A stretch of DNA of 36,051 nt from Victivallaceae bacterium (GCA_028718375.1 JAQULZ010000009.1:1-36051), one strand, 5' to 3'; numbered from the stretch's first letter, positions 7,615 to 15,365 are shown. Notes: generated by a model from the sequence alone, not told the origin. Program-made: numbers and translations.

Positions 7615-8716
7615 AGCAAACTACTCCTATTTTATTGAATGATTCGGTAAAAGCGTCGATATTCACTCCGATGTAGGCGATCATCTGTCCCTGCAGCGGC
7701 GCGGAGATTTTTTCCGGGTGCCAGAACTTCACCCGGCCTGCCGGAAAGCAGACGGCGGCGGCGTGTTTTAACAGAAGCTGCCCCCATTTGGTTTCCGTCG
7801 CGTTGTTGACCAGCGCCACCGCCTGGATGACTTCGCCGGCAACGACATGACTGATCAGCTTTTCGGTGAATTTCTGAATATAAGGCTGGGCATAAGGCGG
7901 ATTCATGAACACCCGGCCGCTCCAGTCATGATTAAGGCCATCGTTCTCCAAACTGAAAAATTCCGCAGCCCTGACTATTTTATTCGCCTCGGCGCATGAC
8001 GCCGGGTCAAGATCGATGCCGCCCATAACATTCCGGGCGCGTTCGATATATTCTTCCGGCGTATACCATTCGTTATCTCCTGAGTTCTGCGCAACGTGCG
8101 GCGCAATGATTTGTTCTCTGGCCTGTTCAATCTGCTCCCGGGACGGTTCATCGCCAAGCCATTTTGCCAGTTGAACAACATCGTTTCGCGGGATGGCAAT
8201 ATTACCCAGGACGGCTTCTTCGGCGGCTCCCAGTTTCTCAAGCGCCGCGGCAAATTGACCATCGCGTTTTATGGTGTTTTTTCCGACACCGCATTCATTT
8301 GCCATTTGTTCGGAGGTTTTCAAGAGCCCATTTTGGGTTCTTGATTTTTCGCTTCTCCGGTCTCCGCCATGTCCGCCTTTCCGTCTGTTGTATCTCCTGC
8401 CCCGAAGCAGTGACATTTGAACCGGGGTCAGATTTCGCCGTCCGAGTTGCCTGGCGTCTATCCAGTCGGCAACTTCCTCCCGCGTTGAAAATGACAATTC
8501 GCGGATATTATACGGCAAACCATATTTGTCGCAAATTATCTTGCGGTTATGTCCGTCAACGAGAATGCCGCGATCTTTCCAGACGATTAGCGGGTCAGTG
8601 CAACCGTCATGCAAGATTTGTTGTTCAAGCAGATCAAAGTCCTGTTGCGGAATAGGCGGAATCATTCCGGCGAATTCCCGGTCGGTTACGATATTGAAAG
8701 TGTTGGTTTCAGGCAT
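7604..8716 (-). CDS. ParB-like domain fused to phage Dam-type adenine methyltransferase
   Basis: This 370-residue protein has three parts. Residues about 5-75 are a ParB/sulfiredoxin-like domain with DGHNRK at 54-59. Residues about 80-155 are a helical DNA-binding segment with a helix-turn-helix (SEQMANECGVGKNTIKRD). Residues about 210-365 match the phage DNA N-6-adenine-methyltransferase family: DNEWYTP at 214-220, DLDPAS at 235-240 and the catalytic NPPY at 272-275. It should methylate adenine in the phage or host genome. It lies between the small membrane protein and the PD-(D/E)XK gene in one operon. Confidence 0.92.
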   Translation of the reverse strand: MPETNTFNIVTDREFAGMIPPIPQQDFDLLEQQILHDGCTDPLIVWKDRGILVDGHNRKIICDKYGLPYNIRELSFSTREEVADWIDARQLGRRNLTPVQMSLLRGRRYNRRKGGHGGDRRSEKSRTQNGLLKTSEQMANECGVGKNTIKRDGQFAAALEKLGAAEEAVLGNIAIPRNDVVQLAKWLGDEPSREQIEQAREQIIAPHVAQNSGDNEWYTPEEYIERARNVMGGIDLDPASCAEANKIVRAAEFFSLENDGLNHDWSGRVFMNPPYAQPYIQKFTEKLISHVVAGEVIQAVALVNNATETKWGQLLLKHAAAVCFPAGRVKFWHPEKISAPLQGQMIAYIGVNIDAFTESFNKIGVVCYGR

Positions 8717-8731
8717 GGTTATTTTCCTGTT

Positions 8732-8872
8732 TTAAAATGTTACAGTCGCGGTCAGGGTTGCCGCGGCAAACCAGTAGATGGTGCGCCGGATATCGCCGTA
8801 TTGGCAGTAGACGAGCGCGGCGGCAATGTCCAGGGTAATCAGGATCACCGGAAATATTTTCGTTATGTGCAT
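8732..8872 (-). CDS. small hydrophobic protein
   Basis: The likely start is 8872, behind GAGGAAAG, giving 46 residues; the longer in-frame start at 8941 has no ribosome site and would overlap the helicase gene. Two hydrophobic segments (about 5-22 and 32-45) with a charged turn (GDIRR) suggest a two-pass membrane protein. It fits the gap between the helicase and ParB-Dam genes, which favours a real gene. No family was recognised. It might be a small phage membrane protein, but nothing fixes its role. Confidence 0.55.
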   Translation of the reverse strand: MHITKIFPVILITLDIAAALVYCQYGDIRRTIYWFAAATLTATVTF

Positions 8873-8882
8873 AATTCTTTCC

Positions 8883-10571
8883 TCAAAACGGGATGTCGTC
8901 TTCATCGAAATCATCGGAACCATTGTATGGATCGGTATCATTCCAGCCGGGTTCTAATGCGTAGTCGGGAATTTGGGTGAGTTCATAATCAACCACCCGG
9001 TCGTATTTTTCCCCGGCAACCGATTTAACGATGATCTTCCGGGGAACGGCCAGCGCACCGTCCGAGGCCAGATTTACGGCCTCCTCGGCGGTATGCGGCG
9101 GGGGGACTTTGCTACGGTTCCGCCACCAGGATTCAAACTTGGCCCGAACCCAGCCGGAATGCTCCGGGCAGACCCATTCGCTGATGCTCTGCATAAAACC
9201 GATACTGTATTCAACCCGCATGGTTTTGGGAGCGTCCTCCGGCGCGCCGCGCTTATGGTGAACGCTGTATTCAATACTGTGGACGTCGTAATCGGTATAG
9301 CTGGTCTGACCGGATAAAATTCCGGCTGATTCGGCTTTCGAGGTGATTTTCTGCTGTTCCTGCTGGAGAAACTGATAGCCGCAGTCGGGACAAGTCATAT
9401 AGCCGGCGTATATCACCGAATAACACTCCGGGCAGGTCTTGGCCGGGGCTTCGCCAGTACCGTTGCCGGGTTCTTTTACCCGGACCATATCCACTGGCCC
9501 GTGGCGCATGATGTTGCCGCCGTAGTCGAGGACAAGCGTATTTTCTTTGCCGGGATGCAGGCGAAACCCGCGGCCCACCGACTGATAATACAAACCGGGC
9601 GAGTTTGTAGGGCGCAGTAAAACCACACAATCGATACAGGGAGCGTCAAATCCGGTAGTCAGCACTCCTACGTTAACTAAATATTTCAGTCTGCCCGATT
9701 TAAAATCATCCAGGTGCTGGGAGCGAAACAGCGACGGCGTATCCCCGAAAACACATTCCACTTCCAGATTGTAATCCTGCCGCAGTACTTTGGCGATATG
9801 CTCGGCATGTTTAATGCCGGAGGCGAAAATCAGGCAGGAATGCCGATTGGCGGTATAGCTGACAATCTCATCGCAGGCGGCAATGACCAGATTATCTTCA
9901 TCCATCAAATCTTCCGTTTCGGAAGCGATGAATTCACCGCCGCGTACATGAAGACTTGAAGTATCCGGGACACGTTTTCCGGCCTTGCTGATCAGCGGAC
10001 ATAAATATCCCCGGTTTATCAGTTCTTTGACTCCAATCTCATAGCAGATATGATTCAGGAGATTGTCTTCTCCGCAAATCATGCCCGATTTCATGCGGTA
10101 CGGCGTTGCGGTCAGGCCGATAAGGCGGACGTTCGGATTGATTTCTTTCATATCCTGCAAAAACGAGCGGTAAATGCCATCCCCTTCGATCGGTACGGTA
10201 TGGACCTCGTCGATCAAAATGAGATCGTAAAATCCCAATTCTCCGGCACGCTTGTACACCGACTGGATACCGGCCACAATTACCGGTGCTAGGGTATCCC
10301 GGCAATTCAAACCGGCGGAATACACTCCCACCATCAAATCCGGCGCGATAGCGTTCAGTTTTTCCACCGCCTGTTCAAGCAGTTCCTTGACGTGAGCCAG
10401 GATCAACACCCGTCCGTTCCATCTTGAAACCGCATCGCGGCAGATAGTAGTGATAACCGGAGTTTTGCCCCCGGCTGTGGGAATTACGACTACCGGATTG
10501 TCATCCCGCGTCCTTAAATGTTCATAAACCGCCTCGACCGCCTGTTGCTGGTAAGGTCTAAGCTTGAACAT
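8883..10571 (-). CDS. SF2 DEAD/DEAH-type helicase with SSB-like acidic C-terminal tip
   Basis: At 562 residues it carries the SF2 motifs in order: Walker A PTAGGKT (31-37), DEVH (121-124), TATP (154-157) and motif VI QSVGRGFR (330-337). A zinc ribbon follows with C380, C383, C394 and C397. The last residues, DDFDEDDIPF, closely resemble the acidic tip of bacterial SSB proteins, which recruits repair and replication partners. The gene begins one base within the stop of the 71-residue protein (TGATG), so translation is probably coupled. It likely acts in phage DNA replication or recombination. Confidence 0.92.
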   Translation of the reverse strand: MFKLRPYQQQAVEAVYEHLRTRDDNPVVVIPTAGGKTPVITTICRDAVSRWNGRVLILAHVKELLEQAVEKLNAIAPDLMVGVYSAGLNCRDTLAPVIVAGIQSVYKRAGELGFYDLILIDEVHTVPIEGDGIYRSFLQDMKEINPNVRLIGLTATPYRMKSGMICGEDNLLNHICYEIGVKELINRGYLCPLISKAGKRVPDTSSLHVRGGEFIASETEDLMDEDNLVIAACDEIVSYTANRHSCLIFASGIKHAEHIAKVLRQDYNLEVECVFGDTPSLFRSQHLDDFKSGRLKYLVNVGVLTTGFDAPCIDCVVLLRPTNSPGLYYQSVGRGFRLHPGKENTLVLDYGGNIMRHGPVDMVRVKEPGNGTGEAPAKTCPECYSVIYAGYMTCPDCGYQFLQQEQQKITSKAESAGILSGQTSYTDYDVHSIEYSVHHKRGAPEDAPKTMRVEYSIGFMQSISEWVCPEHSGWVRAKFESWWRNRSKVPPPHTAEEAVNLASDGALAVPRKIIVKSVAGEKYDRVVDYELTQIPDYALEPGWNDTDPYNGSDDFDEDDIPF

Positions 10572-10786
10572 CAGATGCGACGTACCTCCAGCCCGGCTTC
10601 AAGTAGTAAACACTTGATTTCATCGATGAATATCTCAAAAATCAGCACGGGCAGCTTCAGCCGGAACCTGACGTATTTCAGCCCGAACCCGGCCATCAGC
10701 AAATAACAGATTTCCCGCAAGACCGGGTCGTACAGACTGTTGACGACTCTTCTGGTTATAATTATTCTTCTGCATCGGCATTGCAT
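10571..10786 (-). CDS. hypothetical 71-residue phage protein
   Basis: The start at 10786 has an AGAGGTG site and follows the RusA stop closely, whereas the longer frame up to 10900 lies inside rusA. The protein has a basic start (QCRCRRIIITRR) and a mostly hydrophobic, helical C-terminal half (LPVLIFEIFIDEIKCLLLEAGLEV). Its stop overlaps the helicase start in a TGATG arrangement. No family was recognised. Its place between a resolvase and a helicase implies a part in DNA metabolism or its control, which is only inference. Confidence 0.6.
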   Translation of the reverse strand: MQCRCRRIIITRRVVNSLYDPVLREICYLLMAGFGLKYVRFRLKLPVLIFEIFIDEIKCLLLEAGLEVRRI

Positions 10787-10790
10787 GATT

Positions 10791-11138
10791 TCACCTCTTT
10801 TTTTCTCTGATTTCGACATGGCACAACCCGCCGGGGAGCGGTTCGCGCATATGCACATAAAGGTCTTTGACCTGGCTGTCGTTGACGAACAGCCCCGCAT
10901 TCTGGAGCGAATCCTGAATTGGCTTAATGCAATTGTCAGCGTCCCTGATGCGCCGGTCCGGCGGGTACAGCTCGATAGTCAGCTCGACCGGGCATTGCAG
11001 CGTCCGCCATTCCCCGGCCCGGACAGCCGCCGCTACCCGTTCGTGATACCTTCGCCCTTCACGGCTGATCAGCACCTGCGGCCCGACATGCCGGTAATAA
11101 TGGTTGATGCTTGGCGGATATGGCAGTTCAAATTCCAT
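10791..11138 (-). CDS. rusA: RusA-family Holliday junction resolvase
   Basis: The 115-residue protein has the RusA hallmarks: LPYPPSINHYYRHVG at the N-terminus, and the catalytic region RDADNCIKPIQDSLQNAG with D66, D68 and K72, then FVNDSQVKDL with D87. These acidic residues bind the metal needed to cut four-way junctions. Length is normal for RusA (about 120). It probably resolves recombination intermediates made by the nuclease and annealing proteins encoded upstream. No clear ribosome site precedes it; instead there is a heptamer repeat patch, so its translation control may differ from the neighbours. Confidence 0.93.
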   Translation of the reverse strand: MEFELPYPPSINHYYRHVGPQVLISREGRRYHERVAAAVRAGEWRTLQCPVELTIELYPPDRRIRDADNCIKPIQDSLQNAGLFVNDSQVKDLYVHMREPLPGGLCHVEIREKKR

Positions 11139-11142
11139 GGTT

Positions 11143-11204
11143 CGGCTTTAGGCTTTAGACTTTCGACTTTCGGGTACGTTTTCCGAAAAGCCGAAAGCCT
11201 AAAA
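11143..11204. repeat. degenerate heptamer repeats with inverted arms
   Basis: Read on the minus strand, the DNA just before rusA is built from near-copies of CGAAAGT and CTAAAGC in tandem. The left part also forms an imperfect inverted repeat with the right part (TTTAGGCTTT at 11148-11157 against AAAGCCTAAA at 11195-11204). Similar short tandem repeats are found between genes in other bacteria without known function. Confidence 0.65.
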
Positions 11205-11242
11205 CCTTTTCCCCATTTTTAATTCTTAATTTTTAATTGAGT

Positions 11243-11698
11243 TTATCTTCCCCACGGCGCGGCATCATTTTTCTGCGGCGGGGGAGCGGCGGGATTGGCA
11301 GACGCGCCTTTGGGAGCGAAGCCTTTGATCTCGTTGGTGATCTCATCGGCGTCATCGCGCTTTTTGCATTTGACCGTGATTTCCAGCGGCAGATTGTGCA
11401 GATCGGCGGAGTCCTTCAGCGTCATTACATTGACCGCCCGGCAGATGGCCGAGAGGTTCCCCCTGGCGATTTTCACCGCGTCGGCGCTCGGGTTGTCGAT
11501 GTTCAGCCGCGTCCAGACTTTGCGCCCTTTGAACTCACCCTCGACAATTTCAAAGGTAAGTTCCAGGAACTGGCCGTTGCCGGACTTGGTCGGTTTGATT
11601 TCCGATTCGCTAATTACCGCTGTGTATTTCCCGGCGGGTACCGGTTCTAAAGCCACATTCGGTTCCACGGTGTTTGCGTCAAAATTAAGCGTTGCCAT
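11243..11698 (-). CDS. DUF669 phage protein, probable ssDNA-binding accessory
   Basis: This 151-residue protein begins behind AAGGAG. Its pattern (VPAGKYTAVISESEIKPTKSG, GQFLELTFEIVEGEFKGRKVW, then LNIDNPSADAVKIARGNLSAI) matches DUF669, a family found beside phage Sak4-like ATPases and thought to bind single-stranded DNA. The C-terminal 25 residues are Ala/Pro-rich and end in PWGR. It is the likely partner of the ATPase encoded at 12070-12840, and it stands in the same operon with two very small genes between. Confidence 0.87.
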   Translation of the reverse strand: MATLNFDANTVEPNVALEPVPAGKYTAVISESEIKPTKSGNGQFLELTFEIVEGEFKGRKVWTRLNIDNPSADAVKIARGNLSAICRAVNVMTLKDSADLHNLPLEITVKCKKRDDADEITNEIKGFAPKGASANPAAPPPQKNDAAPWGR

Positions 11699-11700
11699 CG

Positions 11701-11847
11701 TTATTTTTCTCCTTGGGTTGATTTTTTGATATTGAATAATTTTCGGTCTTTGAATTCCTGTTGTTTGCCTTTATTCCAGTTTTCAACCGGCCTGAAATAG
11801 CCGCACGGACGGCTCCAGACCTCGCATCTTCTGCCGCATTTAGCCAT
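11701..11847 (-). CDS. 48-residue zinc protein resembling the NrdD C-terminal tail
   Basis: This short gene starts at 11847 behind a strong AGGAGG site and overlaps the previous gene by 8 bases. The protein has cysteines at 4, 8 and 15 and the stretch CGYFRPVENWNKGKQQEFKDRK (15-36). This pattern strongly recalls the end of class III anaerobic ribonucleotide reductases, which carries a zinc site and the glycyl-radical neighbourhood. Here it stands alone with no reductase. It may be a repurposed zinc module. Homologous small proteins are sometimes annotated as reductase fragments in phages. Confidence 0.68.
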   Translation of the reverse strand: MAKCGRRCEVWSRPCGYFRPVENWNKGKQQEFKDRKLFNIKKSTQGEK

Positions 11848-12073
11848 ATTCCGCCTCCTGTTTGGGAAGTTCTTTCAAATCCACATCAGGATACCGGGAG
11901 ATGATTTTCCCGGTTTCCGAATCGGTTTTCGTCAGCCGCATCGCATAATGCCGTTTGCCGTAATAATCGTTCAAGAGTTTGAGATCACGGAGCGCATCCT
12001 TCCTGAAATGGTAGACGACGCTGACAATCCGGCGCGATTTGCGCCGGTAGATGACCCAACTGCGCCGGATCAT
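11840..12073 (-). CDS. hypothetical 77-residue phage protein
   Basis: It starts at 12073, with its ATG overlapping the ATPase stop in an ATGA arrangement, and ends 8 bases inside the next small gene. It is basic at the N-terminus (MIRRSWVIYRRKSRRIVSVVYHF) and has a polar middle (NDYYGKRHYAMRLTKTDSETGKI) and an acidic end. The tight overlaps on both sides support a real gene. No family was recognised. Confidence 0.65.
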   Translation of the reverse strand: MIRRSWVIYRRKSRRIVSVVYHFRKDALRDLKLLNDYYGKRHYAMRLTKTDSETGKIISRYPDVDLKELPKQEAEYG

Positions 12074-12840
12074 TTTTCCGCTCCGTTGCCGGTCATCGCC
12101 GCCATGAACGCGTTCCAGGACAACGGCAGTTCGGCGGGCAAATTAAAACGGTTTTTAGCGACGCAGGCCGGGCCGCCGACTGTACGGAGTATCCGTTCGC
12201 CGCCCTCCGCTCCGACTGGCGCGGCGATGGTGCGTTCCCGGTTGAATCCGGCGTCCTCTTTCTGCGTCCTGAACTTACGGGTGGCGAACAGTACCGCATC
12301 CACCCATTCGGAAATCAATGCGTTGGCGTGTTTGTGCAGCCTTGGCAAATAACGGTCGTAGGCGGAAGATTCCGGATCTTCAAACTTTTCGATCTTGGAA
12401 TGGGCGATCAGGATGCAGGCCATGCCTTTTTCATTCCGCAGCGCATCCAGCATATTCAGGATTTTGCGCCAGTGAGTTAAAGCATGGGTGTAGCCGCGGG
12501 CATAGCCGCCGTCGGCTTTTTCGATGCTCCGTACCCCGTATTCCCGGCAGACTTCATCGAAAATCAACCGTTCCAGCCAGTCGAGACTGTCGATAGTAAC
12601 CGTCTGGAAATCGTGTTTTTCCTGATAGAGCGCGTTCAGTGCTTCCATGACATCGGAAAAACTGTTCGCCAGCGGAAAATTATGGCAGTCGATTTCTGAT
12701 AATCCGTCCTCGGTCGGCACAAAAATCGCATTCGGCGCGGACGCGGCCAACGAGCTTTTGCCGATACCCTCGACTCCATAGACTTCGATTCTCGGCGGCA
12801 TCGGCTGTTTTCCGGATTGAATATTTTCAAGCAGACTCAT
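12070..12840 (-). CDS. phage RecA-like AAA ATPase (Sak4 type)
   Basis: The 256-residue protein has Walker A GVEGIGKSS (22-30) and a likely Walker B TVTIDSLDW (80-88). ACILIAHSKIEKFEDP and the overall length match the phage AAA family often called Sak4, RecA-fold proteins that promote single-strand annealing with an ssDNA-binding partner. DUF669 is the expected partner and is encoded three genes on. The start lies behind AGGAGG. Together with the RecB-type nuclease and RusA this supplies a recombination pathway for the element. Confidence 0.88.
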   Translation of the reverse strand: MSLLENIQSGKQPMPPRIEVYGVEGIGKSSLAASAPNAIFVPTEDGLSEIDCHNFPLANSFSDVMEALNALYQEKHDFQTVTIDSLDWLERLIFDEVCREYGVRSIEKADGGYARGYTHALTHWRKILNMLDALRNEKGMACILIAHSKIEKFEDPESSAYDRYLPRLHKHANALISEWVDAVLFATRKFRTQKEDAGFNRERTIAAPVGAEGGERILRTVGGPACVAKNRFNLPAELPLSWNAFMAAMTGNGAEK

Positions 12841-12943
12841 ATTATTGTCCTCCTGTTTTTTGGGTGTTTATTGAAATAATTTTTCCGCTTCCGAAGCGCA
12901 TAGCGCGAAGTATGAAGCGGTATATCGCCATCCGTCGTACGGA

Positions 12944-13651
12944 TTATACTTCGTTACCGTGACGGGTCAGGATTTTGGTCAGCACCAGGCTGAATTCATC
13001 GAAAAGCCGCTCGGAAAGCCGGTTCTCGGCAAACTTCAGGATTTCGGCCAGCGCATCCTGTTCTTCCTTGGTCAACGGGACTATTTCTGATTTGGGTTTA
13101 TTCCGGTTGACTGTGCGGTTGTAGGCGGCATTGATCGACATTTTGCCGGACTGGACCGCAGTCTTGACATCTTCCGGCGCACGATCCATTACGGTTCTGG
13201 TTTGTTCGATTTTTCTTGTAGATACGCCTAACAAAGATGCCGTTTTTTGAGCTGATTTTCCCAGAGCGCAATCTTGCGCTCTGGAAGGCTTTGGTAACAA
13301 ATTATTAATTAATGGCATTCGTTTATCCAATTCCTCCATGCACTTCATAATCTCAAAATCCTTTAAGTTTCTGCGGTTGCGCTGGCAGCGGATGGCGTAC
13401 TGCAGTGCTTCGTTTTCATCAGAGAACGCCTTCGGCATGACCGGAACGTCGAATATTTTGGCCTTTCTGGCCGCGCGCAGCCGGGTATGGCCATCGATCA
13501 CAGTGGTATCATGACCTTCCCAGACGACGATTGGCTGACTGCGGTCATAGCCGTTTTTCTGCATGTCCCAGTAGACGCGATCAAGCACTTTCTCGTTGAT
13601 CGGAAACAAGTCCCGGAACGGCGGCGCCGTTTTTAAAAATTCAATATTCAT
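12944..13651 (-). CDS. ParB/sulfiredoxin-domain protein
   Basis: This 235-residue protein starts behind AAAGGAGC. Residues about 1-95 are a ParB-like domain with IDGHTRLRAARKA at 53-65. A helical middle contains a helix-turn-helix (SAQKTASLLGVSTRKIEQTRTVMDRAP), and the C-terminus is charged and helical. It lacks a methylase part, unlike the other two ParB-domain proteins here. It may bind phage DNA or have nuclease or nucleotide-binding activity. It is probably not a plasmid partition protein, since no ParA gene is seen. Confidence 0.85.
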   Translation of the reverse strand: MNIEFLKTAPPFRDLFPINEKVLDRVYWDMQKNGYDRSQPIVVWEGHDTTVIDGHTRLRAARKAKIFDVPVMPKAFSDENEALQYAIRCQRNRRNLKDFEIMKCMEELDKRMPLINNLLPKPSRAQDCALGKSAQKTASLLGVSTRKIEQTRTVMDRAPEDVKTAVQSGKMSINAAYNRTVNRNKPKSEIVPLTKEEQDALAEILKFAENRLSERLFDEFSLVLTKILTRHGNEV

Positions 13652-13688
13652 GCGAGCTCCTTTTTTGGGTTAAGAAGTTAATGGAGAA

Positions 13689-14483
13689 TCAAATGTTGAT
13701 AATGCGGATTTCCTCGTAGCCGGTCGGCCAGAGATTTTCGGCGCGGCACTTTTGTAGCCGCCCGATGGCGGCGGCGTTTTCCACTTCGGCCAGGTCTAAG
13801 GATTCATCCGAAATCCTCCAGACGCCGCAGCGGAACGGTTCGTGTTTTTCCACCGCGATCAGATGGAACGGATGATTTTCGCCGGACGCTTCCCGAAGTA
13901 TGGCGCGATAAAAAGCCGCCTGATATACGTACTGGAAACGCCGGGCGTCGGCTTCGAAATAATCGAGGTTGTCGCAGGTCTTGAGATCAATAATGCCGTT
14001 TGTTTTATGGAAAAAGTCCATTCTGATCTGGCACGGTACGCCGCAATATTCGGCGCGGATTACGCTCTCGGCAATTCCGTCCTGAAGTAGTTCGGCCGCC
14101 ATATTATGCAGTTGGACCGCCGTTTGCAAACGCCGGATAAAATCAAAGTCTGATGGCGAGATCACCGCCTTATCCTGCTCTTCCAGCCAGGACTGATACG
14201 CCTGGGTATTCTTCCCGTAGGGCTTGCCGGTGTTCGGGTTGACCGGTTCTCCGACGATATATTCAGCGTCGAATTTATCGCGGCCTTCCAGAATCAGGCT
14301 GTGCGCGGCGCGGCCGATGACATAAGCCGGGCGGTCCTCGTCGATAATTGCGCCGGTCTCTTTTTTATGGAATAATTCCGGGCATTTGCGAAAATCCGCC
14401 AGTGAGTGGCTGGACAAAAACCGGTCTCTTTTGGCGTGATATTCTTCCGCGGGTTCGATAATGATGTAATCAGGTTTGTTCAT
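13689..14483 (-). CDS. PD-(D/E)XK exonuclease, RecE/RecB type
   Basis: The best start is 14483 (264 residues), behind AAGGA; an upstream in-frame start at 14642 would overlap the sigma-like gene and has no good site. Residues form a RecB-type nuclease core: H61 in AAHSLILEG, D156 in IRMDFF, IIDLKTC with D166 and K168, and Q188xxxY192. This layout matches phage exonucleases of the RecE/exonuclease VIII kind (PDDEXK, DUF3799-like), which resect double-strand ends for annealing. It fits with the downstream Sak4-like ATPase and DUF669 protein. Confidence 0.88.
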   Translation of the reverse strand: MNKPDYIIIEPAEEYHAKRDRFLSSHSLADFRKCPELFHKKETGAIIDEDRPAYVIGRAAHSLILEGRDKFDAEYIVGEPVNPNTGKPYGKNTQAYQSWLEEQDKAVISPSDFDFIRRLQTAVQLHNMAAELLQDGIAESVIRAEYCGVPCQIRMDFFHKTNGIIDLKTCDNLDYFEADARRFQYVYQAAFYRAILREASGENHPFHLIAVEKHEPFRCGVWRISDESLDLAEVENAAAIGRLQKCRAENLWPTGYEEIRIINI

Positions 14484-14583
14484 GGGAAAATCCTTTTTTG
14501 ATGATAAATTTTGCGCCTTCTCTATATATCTTTTGCAAAAACGATGTGTTTTGGCGGCGAAAAAAGGTACGGGAAACGTTTTT

Positions 14584-15204
14584 TTACCGAAAGTTTCTCC
14601 ATTCGCGTAAAATTCCGGCCAGTTTTTCCGCGCAGGCGTCAATAAAAGAGCGCGGAACTTTCAACTTTTTCGCCACTTCCCGGCGAGGATGTTTCCGCAG
14701 CAGTTCGCAGGCCCGGCGCTGGAGCGGAGTAAGGTGCGAACAGAGATATTCAATATCCATGTAAAAATCGGCAACCGGCGGACAACATTGCGGCAGAATG
14801 CCGAAAAGCAGTTCATGGTGGGTATCGACGAATTCCAGCAGTTCCACGCTTTCACCTTCGTCGAAACAGACTTTTTCATTCAGCGAAATACAGCGGCGGT
14901 GCCAATCCTTACCCGGTGACAAGCGGTGGCGCAGCAGACCATAAAGATGCCGGTCAACGATGCACCGTATCAAATTTATCGGAATCAGGCCTCCGGGATT
15001 ACAATCCCGGGTACCAATTACCGCCGCCGCCATCAGTTCCTGTTCAATGTCCGGCAGATCGTGTTCCTTATAACCGGCCTTGCCGATGGCTCGCGATGCT
15101 GTTGTCCGGACAATCCTGACGATAAAAGGATTAATGCCGGTGTAAGAGTTTTTTGAGTGATAACGCCATGCCGGCGCTTCCGCGGGTTCTTTTTCCTTAT
15201 CCAT
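14584..15204 (-). CDS. sigma-70-like factor
   Basis: The 206-residue protein opens the phage operon. Residues about 25-105 (NPFIVRIVRTTASRAIGKAG, then PDIEQELMAAAV) resemble the sigma region 2 fold, and the C-terminal 60 residues (LTPLQRRACELLRKHPRREVAKKLKVPRSFIDACAEKL) resemble region 4 with its helix-turn-helix. The middle has an acidic loop like that of ECF-type factors. It may direct host RNA polymerase to phage promoters, or be a related DNA-binding protein. Its ribosome site is weak. Direct repeats lie just upstream. Confidence 0.68.
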   Translation of the reverse strand: MDKEKEPAEAPAWRYHSKNSYTGINPFIVRIVRTTASRAIGKAGYKEHDLPDIEQELMAAAVIGTRDCNPGGLIPINLIRCIVDRHLYGLLRHRLSPGKDWHRRCISLNEKVCFDEGESVELLEFVDTHHELLFGILPQCCPPVADFYMDIEYLCSHLTPLQRRACELLRKHPRREVAKKLKVPRSFIDACAEKLAGILREWRNFR

Positions 15205-15293
15205 ATAGAGCTCCGTTTAGCAGAACCTGAGACCGCCTCCGCCAAGCGATTTTCAGCGGATCAGAAAGCGTGTCTCTCTAAAGATATAAGGGA

Positions 15294-15331
15294 GAGATTT
15301 CATGTCGCATTTACGAGATTTCGTGTCGCAT
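15294..15331 (-). promoter_or_regulatory. paired direct repeats upstream of the phage operon
   Basis: GAGATTTCATGTCGCAT (15294-15310) and GAGATTTCGTGTCGCAT (15315-15331) differ at one base and are exactly 21 bases apart, two helical turns. On the minus strand they precede the sigma-like gene, and GCGACA followed 16 bases later by TATCTT could form a weak promoter. They are probably activator or repressor sites that control the replication operon. Confidence 0.6.
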
Positions 15332-15365
15332 CGGCTTTTTTTGATGATTTTTTCGATTTTTTTTC

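Noticed and set aside
12850-12943. 29-residue frame between the ATPase and ParB genes
   Set aside because: Only a weak ribosome site and no support; its end coincides with the ATPase ribosome site, so it may be chance.
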